Positions 47,110 to 56,145 of a stretch of 64,000 nt of DNA are shown here, piece by piece. The translations under genes and the position numbers were made by a program. Location of the stretch: positions 17,207-81,206 of the forward strand of contig NZ_VDCH01000009.1 in assembly GCF_006265165.1 (NCBI RefSeq), in the 5' to 3' direction. Source of the DNA: Chlorobaculum thiosulfatiphilum (GTDB taxonomy: Bacteria > Bacteroidota > Chlorobiia > Chlorobiales > Chlorobiaceae). Below the pieces are notes generated by a model that saw only the letters and a list, made by a program, of their open reading frames with translations, was not told where the DNA came from and made no database searches. Positions within the stretch are counted from its first letter, which is position 1; each line of letters begins with the position of its first letter.

Positions 47110-47952
47110 TTACCGCTTTTCCGTCATGGCGTTGATTCTTCGTATCAGTTCGGGAGTTTCCATGCCGTTTTTCGATGCAATATCGGAGAGCCGGTCATCG
47201 GGCGATGCCTCGATGCCTTGCTGTTTCAGCGCCTGTTGCAGGGCGAGCGGAGCCACTCCGGCGGCGCTTGCAGCCTCTTCGAGCGTTTTCTTCCCCCATC
47301 CGCCACCTTCACCAAGTCCGCCAGAGCGCTTGCCCTCAACCATGATGTCGTACAGTCGCTGTACCTCCGTGCCATTTTCAGCGGCGATTTCAAGCAGTGT
47401 CTGTTGGGTGCTGCTCGCTTTGATGCCTGCTGCCTGAAGCTTCTTGAGCAGTTCACTGCCCGGTTCGTTGACCCGGGGCATTTTCCCAAGCTCTTCGAGG
47501 GAGAGGGTTTCGGCATGAGGCACGGGCGGACCGCCGGTTTTGTCCTCCCACGAGCCTGAGAGCTGGTCGCCGAGCGCGATGATCTGTTCGAATGGCGGCA
47601 AATGCCAGAAGGTGCCGACAGCCAGCACGGCAAAAAGTACGAGTGAAATGGCAAGCTCGGCAGGGTTGTTCACGCCCTTCGAGGCTTTGCTCTTGATGTA
47701 GGAAAAAAATGCTTTCCAGTTGATGACGAACAGGTGGAAAATCGACAGGATGATGAAGGCGAAGCCAAAGACGACGTGCTGGTTCTGCCACCCTTTTTTG
47801 GTCAGGCCAAAGATATTCCAGTCAGTCCAGTTCGCCACCCTGCCCGGCGGAGAGATGTAGAGCACGATGCCGGAGACGAACATGACGAGAAAGGCGAGTG
47901 CCAGTCCGGCGCTGATGAAGACGCGCCACTTGAACGATTGCTTGACAGACAT
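47110..47952 (-). CDS. DUF4405-like membrane protein with duplicated C-terminal module
   Basis: A 280-residue protein. The first 130 residues hold about four transmembrane helices with histidines in QHVVFGF and SIFHLF, as in DUF4405 proteins that may bind heme near flavin-linked systems. Residues 150-275 lie outside the membrane and contain two related repeats (LEELGKMPRVNEPG...LLEIAAENGTEVQRLYDIM and LEEAASAAGVAPLAL...LSDIASKNGMETPELIRRI). It is the last gene of the ECF sigma operon, 15 bases after the Spy-like gene. Exact role unknown. Confidence 0.72.
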   Translation of the reverse strand: MSVKQSFKWRVFISAGLALAFLVMFVSGIVLYISPPGRVANWTDWNIFGLTKKGWQNQHVVFGFAFIILSIFHLFVINWKAFFSYIKSKASKGVNNPAELAISLVLFAVLAVGTFWHLPPFEQIIALGDQLSGSWEDKTGGPPVPHAETLSLEELGKMPRVNEPGSELLKKLQAAGIKASSTQQTLLEIAAENGTEVQRLYDIMVEGKRSGGLGEGGGWGKKTLEEAASAAGVAPLALQQALKQQGIEASPDDRLSDIASKNGMETPELIRRINAMTEKR

Positions 47953-47967
47953 GTTCGTATAAGATTG

Positions 47968-48531
47968 TCAGTTTTCCGGAGGCGGTGGTGGTGGAAAAGG
48001 AGCGTTACGAACTCCATCACGATAATCCCGGTGAGGCTGGCCTCTCCACGAGTTCATTTTCTGATACCGCACGGTGTAGATATTGTTGAGCAACTTTTCC
48101 AGAGAATCGCGCTGGGCTGGAGTGCAGAGCGCGGAAAGTTCATGGAAATGGATGGCAAGATCCTTTTCGATCAATGCCTGGCGCTTGCCGATACTGTCGG
48201 CAATGGCTAAAAGTTTTGCCTTGTCGGGCTCCGGCTTGACCGATTCCGAGATTAGCTCCTTTTTGAATTCGATGATCTTCTGCACGGACGGCATGGTTTT
48301 GCGGAAATGCTCCTGCCGAAGTCTCCGGAATGCCGCTTTCTGCTGATCGGTCAGCTCCAGTTCATTACCTCTGCGTGGGCCGCTACTGCTGTAGAATCGG
48401 GTGACTTCAACCGTCTGGTAACTTTTGTTCACAAAGTTCTGCCACCAGAGCATTCCCATGAAGGTGATGTTAAGGATGGCCAGGAGCACCAGGGCTGTCG
48501 TGACGAAGCGCTTGGAAGAGAGAAAATCCAT
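47968..48531 (-). CDS. Spy/CpxP/CnrX-like periplasmic sensor protein
   Basis: A 187-residue protein with one N-terminal membrane helix (about 8-30) and a periplasmic helical domain with ELTDQQKAAFRRLRQEHF and a CTPAQRDSLEKLLNN region, the LTxxQ-type pattern of Spy/CpxP and metal-sensing CnrX proteins. The C-terminus is proline-rich (FPPPPPPEN). It sits between the possible anti-sigma protein and the DUF4405 protein, which fits an envelope stress or metal-sensing function. Confidence 0.75.
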   Translation of the reverse strand: MDFLSSKRFVTTALVLLAILNITFMGMLWWQNFVNKSYQTVEVTRFYSSSGPRRGNELELTDQQKAAFRRLRQEHFRKTMPSVQKIIEFKKELISESVKPEPDKAKLLAIADSIGKRQALIEKDLAIHFHELSALCTPAQRDSLEKLLNNIYTVRYQKMNSWRGQPHRDYRDGVRNAPFPPPPPPEN

Positions 48532-48627
48532 CGGTAATCATTAAAGTTTTGTACTACAAGAGAGTGCCTGCACAATGCGATCCACCGTAGCGGGCTTTTG
48601 CGCCCTCCAGAGTTCCATGCGCCGACG

Positions 48628-48981
48628 TCAGCGGTCGATAGCCGACTGATCGTCGTAATAGGAGAGCGCCGGTCCGCCGTAAGCTTCACTGAACGAATCG
48701 GCAATGACCCCCGCGGAGCCGGTGGTTTGCGGCGCCTGATGCATGTACAGCATGAGGGCCGAAGCGATATTCAACACCAGCAGGAGCGCCATGAAAGCGA
48801 GCCTGGGATTGAACGCGCCGCCAAACACAGCCACCCCGGAGGTTTTCCCGATCTCCATCGTATCGATACGTTGCATGAGCCGTACCCTGAACAGGTGATT
48901 CACTTCCACCCGGGGCATCTGGTCAAGCATTCCGAGGGTCTTGGTGACCTCTTCGTTGCGTTGTTCAGTAGATCTGTTCAT
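48628..48981 (-). CDS. possible anti-sigma factor, single-span
   Basis: A 117-residue protein with a soluble N-terminal part (LDQMPRVEVNHLFRVRLMQRI) and one transmembrane helix at about 60-80, then a short extracytoplasmic tail. It directly follows the ECF sigma gene (66 bases). It has no zinc-binding HxxxCxxC motif, so it would be a non-zinc anti-sigma type. The assignment rests on position and topology. Confidence 0.55.
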   Translation of the reverse strand: MNRSTEQRNEEVTKTLGMLDQMPRVEVNHLFRVRLMQRIDTMEIGKTSGVAVFGGAFNPRLAFMALLLVLNIASALMLYMHQAPQTTGSAGVIADSFSEAYGGPALSYYDDQSAIDR

Positions 48982-49047
48982 GGTTTTTTTTCGGTTTCAT
49001 AAAATGTGACGTCGAAAATTTGAAAATCTTGTATCGATCAGGAGCGA

Positions 49048-49605
49048 TCAGTTAGAGTGGTAGTGACGTTCAAGACGCGCTTGCAGATTTTTTTTCGCCC
49101 GGTGAATCAGCGACTCGACCGCCGGGATGGTGGTCTGGAGAATGTCGGCGATCTCCTGGTTGCTGTACCCGTCCTGCTTGCTGAGGAGGAAGGCTGTTTT
49201 CTGGTTGTCGGGCAGGGCGTCGAGCGCGTTTTGGAGTACGGCGACGCGCTCCTTGCCGACCAGCGCATCGGCGGGATTGTCGATATCGGGCGCGGGAATC
49301 GAGTCCGCCGGATCGTCGATTCCGATGACCCGTTTCAGAGAGCTGAACCGTTTCTTGCGTTTCAGCTTGCGCAGGTGATCGAGCGACTTGGTGACGGCGA
49401 TCCGGTATATCCAGGTGGAGAGTTTCGACTCTTCGCGGAATTTGTCGAGCGAGCGATAGACTTCGATGAACACCTCCTGAGCGAGATCCTCGGCATCTTC
49501 GCGATTGAAGACGAACCGGTAACAGGTGTTGACCACCATATCCTGGTGTTCGGCGACAAGTTCGCTGAATGAGCGGTCTGTTGATGTTAAGGCCTGTGGC
49601 TGCAA
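49048..49605 (-). CDS. ECF-family RNA polymerase sigma factor
   Basis: A 185-residue group 4 sigma factor with region 2 ([39 protein letters not shown]) and region 4 ([30 protein letters not shown], then [17 protein letters not shown]). It would redirect RNA polymerase to an envelope-response regulon. The start is TTG at 49605 (no earlier ATG in the frame), so the true start is not sure. Downstream come a possible anti-sigma, a Spy-like protein and a DUF4405 protein in the same direction. Confidence 0.93.
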   Translation of the reverse strand: MQPQALTSTDRSFSELVAEHQDMVVNTCYRFVFNREDAEDLAQEVFIEVYRSLDKFREESKLSTWIYRIAVTKSLDHLRKLKRKKRFSSLKRVIGIDDPADSIPAPDIDNPADALVGKERVAVLQNALDALPDNQKTAFLLSKQDGYSNQEIADILQTTIPAVESLIHRAKKNLQARLERHYHSN

Positions 49606-49879
49606 TGGACAATTATTAAGGCAAATCGAAAATAACTTCCGGTGAATCCGGCCTGAAGCGGCGACATCCAGAATGGCCTGTCGCCGTCGCCAGCTTTCAC
49701 GATCCGGAATTGTATATGTAACATACAGGCGGATTGTTTTTCAATACAACCGGAAGCGCTTCGCACTCTACGGTATTGCCGACTGTGCCGATGACCGTTG
49801 ATTCCCATCTCGCCAGAATCGCCGGATTTCGGGCGAGATGTCATTATCAGACGACATTCAGCCGGGTTTCTTGCGCCCG

Positions 49880-51262
49880 TCAACCGAGTTTCGAGGCGAA
49901 CGCGAGCACTTTTTCCACCTTTTCGGTGGAGTCGGCTTCGCAATAGACGCGCAACACCGGTTCGGTGCCCGAGGCTCTGATGAGCAGCCATCCGCCCGCG
50001 AAATGGTATTTGAAGCCGTCGAGATCGCTGAAGCCCGTCACCGGGAATCCGGCGATGCTCGTCAGCTTGCCTCCTGCAGCCGCAGCGATGATGGCCTGTT
50101 TTTTCGATTCGGCCACGCGCATGTCGAGGCGGTTATAGCTGAAAAAGCCATACTCGTCGTACAGCTCCTCGACCAGGCCGGTCAGCGTTTTCTGCCGCCG
50201 GGCCATGATTTCAAGCATCAACAGGCCGGTATAGACGCCATCCCGCTCGGGCAGGAACGAGGTGATGCCGATGCCGCCGGACTCTTCGCCGCCGATGAGA
50301 ATGTCGTTGGTGGTCATCAGGCGGCTCACATATTTGAAGCCGACCGGCAACAGGTGCATTTTCAGCTCGTGCTTCAAGCAGATTCTGTCGATAACATCGG
50401 TCAACGCAAAGGTTTTGGCCACCTCGCCGCGCTGGCCTTTCTGTTCGACCAGATATTTCAGGATGATGGCGAAGAGCTTGTGCGAATCAACGAACTCGCC
50501 CTTCTCGTCGAGCATCCCGATACGGTCCGCGTCGCCATCGTTGATGATCGCCACGTCGGTCTCGACCTCCTTGAAAAACTCCACGAAGTCACCGATGTAT
50601 TGCGGAATCGGCTCCGGATTGATGCCGTCGAATCCCGGATTGACCGAGCAGTGGTAGCAGTTGACCATCGACTCGTCGAGCAGCCGGGTGACGATGTCCT
50701 GACCCGCGCCGTACATGGCGTTGTGGGCGATCTTCAGTCCGGACTCGCGGATGAGCTTCATATCGAGCTTCGAGACGAGGTAAGCCACGTATTCCGATTT
50801 TATATCGCTCATGACGATCAGGTTCTCGGTGATTTCGACCGGCGTCGAGGGATCGAGGCCGGGCAGGTAGCTCTCGATTTCGTCGATCACCTCCGGGTGG
50901 GCCGGGCCGCCGTAGGAGGCTTTGACCTTGAAACCGTTGTAGATCGGCGGATTGTGCGAGGCGGTGATCATCACGCCGCCCGCGAGTTTGTGCTCTCTCG
51001 TATAGAGCGAGACCGCAGGCGTCGAAACGAAGCTGTTGGAGAGGAAAACCTTGAGGCCCATCGAGGAGAGCACCTCCGCCGTGAAGCGGGCGAACTCCTT
51101 CGACATGAAGCGGGTGTCGTAGCCGACGCAGATGCCGTTGGCTCTGTTCGGATGGGAAAGAAAATATTTCCCGGAAGCGAGCGCCGCCAGTTTGAGATTG
51201 TCGTAAGTGTATTCTTTGGCTATAATTGCCCTCCACCCGTCGGTTCCGAATTTGACTTGCAT
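49880..51262 (-). CDS. phosphoglucomutase/phosphomannomutase family protein
   Basis: A 460-residue alpha-D-phosphohexomutase with KFGTDGWRAIIAKEYT at the start, the phosphoserine loop ITASHNPPIYNGFKV (serine near residue 99), a NDGDADRIGMLDE metal loop and a GGEESGGIG sugar-binding loop. It is complete. The frame opens 77 codons upstream but the ATG at 51262 gives the family-typical N-terminus. A paralogue is at 27946. It is divergent from lpxB. Confidence 0.88.
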   Translation of the reverse strand: MQVKFGTDGWRAIIAKEYTYDNLKLAALASGKYFLSHPNRANGICVGYDTRFMSKEFARFTAEVLSSMGLKVFLSNSFVSTPAVSLYTREHKLAGGVMITASHNPPIYNGFKVKASYGGPAHPEVIDEIESYLPGLDPSTPVEITENLIVMSDIKSEYVAYLVSKLDMKLIRESGLKIAHNAMYGAGQDIVTRLLDESMVNCYHCSVNPGFDGINPEPIPQYIGDFVEFFKEVETDVAIINDGDADRIGMLDEKGEFVDSHKLFAIILKYLVEQKGQRGEVAKTFALTDVIDRICLKHELKMHLLPVGFKYVSRLMTTNDILIGGEESGGIGITSFLPERDGVYTGLLMLEIMARRQKTLTGLVEELYDEYGFFSYNRLDMRVAESKKQAIIAAAAGGKLTSIAGFPVTGFSDLDGFKYHFAGGWLLIRASGTEPVLRVYCEADSTEKVEKVLAFASKLG

Positions 51263-51372
51263 TCTGTTATGGATTTGATATAATTGTTCTGACTCTCTGG
51301 TGTTTTGCCATGTGAGTTCACCACTTTTTGGCCGGTGAGAAAACTGGTTCCTAAAATACGCTTTCCTGTGCG

Positions 51373-52539
51373 ATGATGCAATTTCAGCAGCCGACGCGCC
51401 GCAAGACGCTGTTCGTTCTGGCCGGTGAGGTCTCCGGCGACCTGCACGCCGCCGGGCCTGTGCGCTCGCTGCTCGAACAGGCTCCCGGCACAAGAGTGTT
51501 CGGCGTCGGTGGGCGCAAGCTCGTCGAGCTTGGTGCGGAGCTGCTCTACACGACCGACCAGATGAGCATCATGGGCTTCGTCGAGGTGCTCAGGCAGGCG
51601 CCGTTCCTGCGCAAGGTGATCGGCGACCTCAAGGCGGCCATCGTACGCGAAAAGCCCGATGCCGCGCTGCTGGTCGATTACCCCGGCATGAACCTGCACA
51701 TCGCGGCTTTCCTGAAGAAGCAGGGCATTCCGGTGATCTACTACATCTCGCCGCAGGTGTGGGCGTGGAAGGAGCGGCGCGTCGAAAAGATTCGCGCCTG
51801 CGTTGACCGGTTGCTGGTGATTTTCGACTTCGAGGTCGATTTTTACCGCCGCCACGGTATCGAGGCCGAGTTCGTCGGCAACCCGGTGGTCGAGGAGCTG
51901 GCGGAGCTGAAATTCGCGCCGAAGCCGGAGTTCCTCGCGCGGATGGGCATCGATCCCGCCGCCCGCATCGTCGGCCTCTTGCCGGGCAGCCGCCGTCAGG
52001 AGATCGAAAAGATTTTTCCCGAAATGCTCGGCGCGGCAAAGCGCATCCGCGAGCAGGTCGACATCGTGTTCCTGCTTGGCCGCTCATCGCATCTCGCGCC
52101 GTCGCTCTATGATCGCCACCTTAGCGAGGCGGGCGTCGAGACGCTCGACTGCTCTTCGTACGAACTGATGCAGTACAGCGACCTGCTGCTCGTCACCTCC
52201 GGCACGGCGACGCTCGAATCGCTCTGCTTCGCCGTGCCGATGGTGGTGCTCTACAAGACCTCACCGCTGAACTATTTTATCGGCAAGCGGCTGGTCAAGC
52301 TGCACAACATCGCGCTGGCCAACATCGTCGCCTGCGGATTGCTGTCGGAAAAACAGGCGGTGCCGGAGCTGATCCAGCACGAGGCCAACGCTGACGCCAT
52401 CAGCCGGAAGGCGCTGGAAATTCTTTGTGATGACGCTGTCTCGTCGTCCATGCGGCGTGAGCTTCAGGAGGCGTGTGCGCGGCTCTCTTCCGATTCGCCC
52501 TCGCGCCACGTGGCCGCCGTGCTGCTTGAATATCTATGA
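51373..52539 (+). CDS. lpxB: lipid-A-disaccharide synthase
   Basis: LpxB joins lipid X and UDP-diacylglucosamine to make the lipid A disaccharide. The 388-residue GT19 protein has LFVLAGEVSGDLHAAG at the start, YYISPQVWAWKERRVEKIRA in the middle, and the LPGSRRQEIEKI and VTSGTATLESLCF blocks of the active site. A second ATG is immediately adjacent. The next gene follows 10 bases downstream. Confidence 0.95.
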   Translation: MMQFQQPTRRKTLFVLAGEVSGDLHAAGPVRSLLEQAPGTRVFGVGGRKLVELGAELLYTTDQMSIMGFVEVLRQAPFLRKVIGDLKAAIVREKPDAALLVDYPGMNLHIAAFLKKQGIPVIYYISPQVWAWKERRVEKIRACVDRLLVIFDFEVDFYRRHGIEAEFVGNPVVEELAELKFAPKPEFLARMGIDPAARIVGLLPGSRRQEIEKIFPEMLGAAKRIREQVDIVFLLGRSSHLAPSLYDRHLSEAGVETLDCSSYELMQYSDLLLVTSGTATLESLCFAVPMVVLYKTSPLNYFIGKRLVKLHNIALANIVACGLLSEKQAVPELIQHEANADAISRKALEILCDDAVSSSMRRELQEACARLSSDSPSRHVAAVLLEYL

Positions 52540-52549
52540 CCTGCAAACC

Positions 52550-52843
52550 ATGACTACGATTATCAATTACCTGACTGCCCATCCCATTGCGCTCGGCATC
52601 GCCGTGATCGTCTCACTCATGATCGTGCTGTCGTTCGCGCGGCGGATTCTGCGTTTCGCTCTCGTGCTTTTCGCGCTCGGCATTCTCTACGTCGCCTGGG
52701 TGAGTTGGCATGGCGGCGATCCCGCCGAAAAGGCGCAAAAGGCGAGCAAGTCGGTCAAGGAGGCTGTCCACAAAGGCGAAGGGGTGATGAAGGCGGTTGA
52801 CTGGTTGTTTAACCACGACGACCGCCCTCAGCAAGAGGAGTGA
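52550..52843 (+). CDS. small membrane protein of unknown function
   Basis: A 97-residue protein with two hydrophobic helices (about residues 10-30 and 35-55) and a basic, helical tail ending DDRPQQEE. No family was recognised. It is cotranscribed with lpxB. The frame extends upstream inside lpxB; the ATG at 52550 is chosen because it lies after the lpxB stop. Confidence 0.6.
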   Translation: MTTIINYLTAHPIALGIAVIVSLMIVLSFARRILRFALVLFALGILYVAWVSWHGGDPAEKAQKASKSVKEAVHKGEGVMKAVDWLFNHDDRPQQEE

Positions 52844-52862
52844 AAAGGATTTCTTCTTGAAC

Positions 52863-52957
52863 GGGGGGGGGCAACTCGCCATTATTTCCCCAAAAGAAGA
52901 AATTGGGCTAAAGCCCTGATTTATTTTGTCTTATCCATAACCCCGGACTAAAGTCCG
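52863..52957. repeat. dispersed CTAAAG-type hairpin repeats and a G9 run
   Basis: A run of nine G (52863-52871) starts a non-coding stretch. It is followed by GGGCTAAAGCCC at 52905-52916 and CGGACTAAAGTCCG at 52944-52957, two short hairpins with CTAAAG centres separated by about 27 bases. This paired layout resembles a dispersed repeat seen in many Bacteroidetes and Chlorobi genomes. It lies between the lpxB-side gene and the stop of the flavoprotein. Confidence 0.75.
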
Positions 52958-52979
52958 AGGCAACTGTTTCAAGCTTCCC

Positions 52980-54944
52980 TCACCGTCCGCTGATCGCCCC
53001 CGTTGGGCAGTACTCGATCAGCTCCTCCCGGATCGTGGCTGCATCTGCCGAAACCGATTCCATCGTGCGGATGCAGACGCCGCAATCGACGCACTTTTCC
53101 CGCTCGAACCGGATGTTGCCCGACCTGTCGATGCTGAAGTACTCGTGGGTCTCCTCGACTGCCGGAGTCGCCACGCCGAACGCCGTGGCCAGATTGCGCA
53201 GGCGGCAATCGTCAACCGCCTGGCAGCGGCACCGCAGGCAGCGTTTGGCCTCCTCTCGCGCCTGTTCGGCATCGTAACCAGTCACCGCCTCATCGAAGCT
53301 CCGGCGTCTCGACTCCGCCTCCAGCTCCGGCATGGCCACTCGCGCCGCGGGTTTGGCCCGGTCGTAGAACTGGCGCGGGGCCTTGTCACGCGCTCCGTAC
53401 GATGAGTTGAAGCGCTTCGCTTCCGTCGCCGCCGGATCGCCGCCGCCGAGGAAGCGGTCGATAGCCTCGGCTGCAACGCGCCCCTGCCGGACAGCTTCGA
53501 TGGCCAGATCGGGGCCGCTGACGCAGTCGCCCGCCGCGAAGACGCCCACAGCGTCGGTGAGCATCGAGCCGCCCTGAACCGTGATCGTGCCGTTGCGCTC
53601 GACGCCCACGCCCGCCGCAGCTTCAGCCGGGAGATCGACCTGTTGGCCGGTGGCCGAAATGACCGTGTCGGCCCGGAGCGCAAACTCCGATCCTGCGACG
53701 GGAACCGGACGGCGGCGGCCACTCGCGTCGGGTTCGCCAAGCTGCATATTCACTGCCGTGACGGCAAGGCCATCCGCATTTTTCTCAATCGCAACCGGCG
53801 CGGCGAGCAGGCGAAGCTCGACGCCCTCGGCGACCGCCTCATCGATTTCGAGCCGGTTGGCGGGCATCTCCTCACGGCCACGGCGGTAGAGAATCGTCAC
53901 CGATTCCGCGCCAAGCCGCAGGGCGGTTCGCGCCGCGTCGATGGCCGTGTTGCCTCCGCCGATGACGATCACCGACCTGCCGGGCGCGGCGGCAGTTCCG
54001 TCCGCAACGTCGGCAAGGAAGCCGATGCCGCTCTGTACGCCGTCAAGCTCCTCGCCTGGAATGCCGAGCTTCGAGGCCTGGCTCGCGCCGATGGTGAGCA
54101 GCACGGCGTCGTGCGTCTGCTGCAACTCCGCCAAGTCCGCATCCTTGCCGAACATGGTCGAGAAGCGGAAGGTCGCGCCCATCTTCACGAGCGGCTCGAC
54201 ATCGGCGTCGATCACCGCTTCCGGCAGGCGGAACTTCGGAATGCCGTAGCGCATCATGCCGCCTGCTTTTTCGTTCGCATCCAGAATCGTTACCTCGTGC
54301 CCGCCGAGCAGGAGGAACCATGCCGCCGTGAGGCCCGCCGGGCCTGCGCCGACGACAGCCACGCGCTTGCCGGAAGCCGGTTTGCGCTCCGGCAGTTCCG
54401 ATCCGTCAGCCATCCCCTGGTCAGCGGCGAAGCGCTTGAGGGCGCAGATCGAGACCGGCTCGTCAACGCCGTGGCGGCGGCACGTCTCCTCGCACGGGGC
54501 GGGGCAGACGCGACCGAGAATGCCCGGCAGCGGAATAGTGCGGCGGATGATCTCGATCGCTTCGCGGTCGTCGCCTTTCGCTATCGCGGCTACGAATCCG
54601 GGAATGTCGCAACCTGCCGGGCAGGCGAGTTCGCACGGCGCGAGGCAGTCGCCGCAGTGCTGGGCGAGGAGCCGTTCGAGGCTCTGGCGGCGCATCGAGT
54701 CCAGCTCCGCATTGCTCGTTTCGACCACCATGCCTTCGCTCACCTTGGTGCTGCACGAGGGGATGAAACGGTTTTTGCCCTTGATCTCCACGATGCATAT
54801 CCAGCACGAGCCGGTCGCTTCGATCTCTTTATGGAAGCAGAGCGTCGGGATGCGGATGTCGTTCTCGCGAGCCGCTTCGAGGATGGTCTGTCCCGGAGCC
54901 GCCTGCACACTGCGGCCATCGATGATAAGGTTGACGGGTTTCAT
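52980..54944 (-). CDS. iron-sulfur flavoprotein: [2Fe-2S] + GltD-like + ferredoxin domains
   Basis: A 654-residue fusion. Residues 1-75 are a [2Fe-2S] domain with Cys36, Cys47, Cys50 and Cys64. A cysteine-rich section (97-155) with CGDCLAPC and CPAPCEETC is like the GltD-type [4Fe-4S] module, then the FAD site VVGAGPAGLTAAW near 197 and the NAD(P)H site VIGGGNTAIDAARTAL. The C-terminus has CVDCGVC and CPTGAI of a ferredoxin-like cluster. It could shuttle electrons between NAD(P)H and iron-sulfur partners or serve glutamate synthase. No catalytic partner gene is adjacent. Confidence 0.85.
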   Translation of the reverse strand: MKPVNLIIDGRSVQAAPGQTILEAARENDIRIPTLCFHKEIEATGSCWICIVEIKGKNRFIPSCSTKVSEGMVVETSNAELDSMRRQSLERLLAQHCGDCLAPCELACPAGCDIPGFVAAIAKGDDREAIEIIRRTIPLPGILGRVCPAPCEETCRRHGVDEPVSICALKRFAADQGMADGSELPERKPASGKRVAVVGAGPAGLTAAWFLLLGGHEVTILDANEKAGGMMRYGIPKFRLPEAVIDADVEPLVKMGATFRFSTMFGKDADLAELQQTHDAVLLTIGASQASKLGIPGEELDGVQSGIGFLADVADGTAAAPGRSVIVIGGGNTAIDAARTALRLGAESVTILYRRGREEMPANRLEIDEAVAEGVELRLLAAPVAIEKNADGLAVTAVNMQLGEPDASGRRRPVPVAGSEFALRADTVISATGQQVDLPAEAAAGVGVERNGTITVQGGSMLTDAVGVFAAGDCVSGPDLAIEAVRQGRVAAEAIDRFLGGGDPAATEAKRFNSSYGARDKAPRQFYDRAKPAARVAMPELEAESRRRSFDEAVTGYDAEQAREEAKRCLRCRCQAVDDCRLRNLATAFGVATPAVEETHEYFSIDRSGNIRFEREKCVDCGVCIRTMESVSADAATIREELIEYCPTGAISGR

Positions 54945-54969
54945 GGTCGGTAACGTTTCATGGTTGCGT

Positions 54970-55968
54970 TCATGCGTCCGGGGTGCCGGAGTCAGCGCCG
55001 AAGGTCTTGCCGATATGGTTGGCCACCTTTTCGAGCAGCCACATAGGGGTCGAGGTCGCGCCGCAGATGCCGACGCTTTCCACCGGTTTGCCGTTCTCGC
55101 CGACGAACCATTCCGGCTGGATTTCATCCACATCCTCGATGAAGTAGCTCTTCGGATTGGCATCGCGGCAGATCGAGTAGAGCACCTGGCCGTTCGAGCT
55201 TTTGCGCCCCGCCGCGAAGACGATGCAGTCGTTCGAGAGAGCGAAGTCGCGCAGCTTGCCGTTGCGGCTCGATACCTGTCGGCAGATGGTGTCCTTGAAA
55301 ACCAGCTCCGGCATTGCGCGCGCGCCGGTTTTTTCGGCGGTGATGTCGATGTCGCGCACGGCCATCCACTCGCCGCTTTCCGTGCCGGGGTTGCGGTGGC
55401 CGTGTTCGGCGAAGAGCTTTTCGAGGTTCTTCTTCAGCTCGTAAAAGCCCGGCACGTCCATCGTGGTCTGGGAGATCAGGGCGGTTTTTCGGCTGAGGTC
55501 GAGCGGCTCGGTTTCCGCCGGATCGGACAGGTCGGGATGCTTGATGACGACCCCCTCGTTGTCGCACTGGCCGTTGATGCCGATCACCTCCGGGTGGACT
55601 TTCTTGCCGTAGATCACCACCTGGTAGCCGAGCTGGTGCAGCATCCTGGCGGTCTTCTGCAATTTGGCCACCACGGGGCAGGTGGTGTCGGTGATCGCGA
55701 GGTTGTTGCGTCGGGCGGTCTGGTAGGTCGATGGCGGTTCGCCGTGGGCGCGGATCAGCACCTCGGCGTTCCGGAGCTTCTCGAACGCCGGAATGTCGAT
55801 GGTCTCCATGCCGAGCGCTTCGAGCCGCTTGACCTCCACCTCGTTGTGCACCACGTCGCCGAGGCAGTACAGCTCGCCGGACTGGGCAAGCTTCTCTTCG
55901 GCAACGTGAATCGTGCCCTGCACGCCGATGCAGAAGCCGGATGATGTTCTGTCAAGATTGATTTTCAC
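54970..55968 (-). CDS. ispH: 4-hydroxy-3-methylbut-2-enyl diphosphate reductase
   Basis: IspH is the last enzyme of the MEP pathway and gives IPP and DMAPP with a [4Fe-4S] cluster. The three cluster cysteines are in GFCIGVQ (residue 13), TTCPVVAKL, and [13 protein letters not shown] near the C-terminus. The start is GTG at 55968, supported by CGGAGAAG upstream; the frame extends 12 further codons without similarity. With fni elsewhere in the window this shows MEP-derived isoprenoids. Confidence 0.94.
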   Translation of the reverse strand: MKINLDRTSSGFCIGVQGTIHVAEEKLAQSGELYCLGDVVHNEVEVKRLEALGMETIDIPAFEKLRNAEVLIRAHGEPPSTYQTARRNNLAITDTTCPVVAKLQKTARMLHQLGYQVVIYGKKVHPEVIGINGQCDNEGVVIKHPDLSDPAETEPLDLSRKTALISQTTMDVPGFYELKKNLEKLFAEHGHRNPGTESGEWMAVRDIDITAEKTGARAMPELVFKDTICRQVSSRNGKLRDFALSNDCIVFAAGRKSSNGQVLYSICRDANPKSYFIEDVDEIQPEWFVGENGKPVESVGICGATSTPMWLLEKVANHIGKTFGADSGTPDA

Positions 55969-56117
55969 TGGACTTCTCCGGAATGGTAAGGCCGTCGCCT
56001 TCAAGGTTCAGATTTTGCCGGAAAAGATACGATTAAAATGGGAAAGGCAATGGGGTGGGGGAGGAGTTGATAATGGATAATGGAAGAGGGGGTGGGGAGC
56101 GTCGCGGCATTTCGGCA

Positions 56118-56145
56118 CAGGGCAACCGCAAGGGATTGCCCCTAC
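56118..56145. repeat. dispersed GGGCAACC-type hairpin repeat at the murI stop
   Basis: CAGGGCAACCGCAAGGGATTGCCCCTAC reads as a hairpin with GGGCAA and TTGCCC arms around CCGCAAGGGA. The CTA at 56142-56144 is the murI stop codon read from the other strand. The sequence resembles a dispersed repeat seen in many bacterial genomes, including Chlorobi and cyanobacteria. Confidence 0.7.

Noticed and set aside
49838..51283. Open frame of 481 codons antisense to the phosphohexomutase
   Set aside because: The mutase active-site loops are intact on the minus strand; this is a shadow frame.
53643..54953. Open frame of 436 codons antisense to the iron-sulfur flavoprotein
   Set aside because: Arginine- and alanine-rich mirror of a real gene with conserved cysteine motifs.
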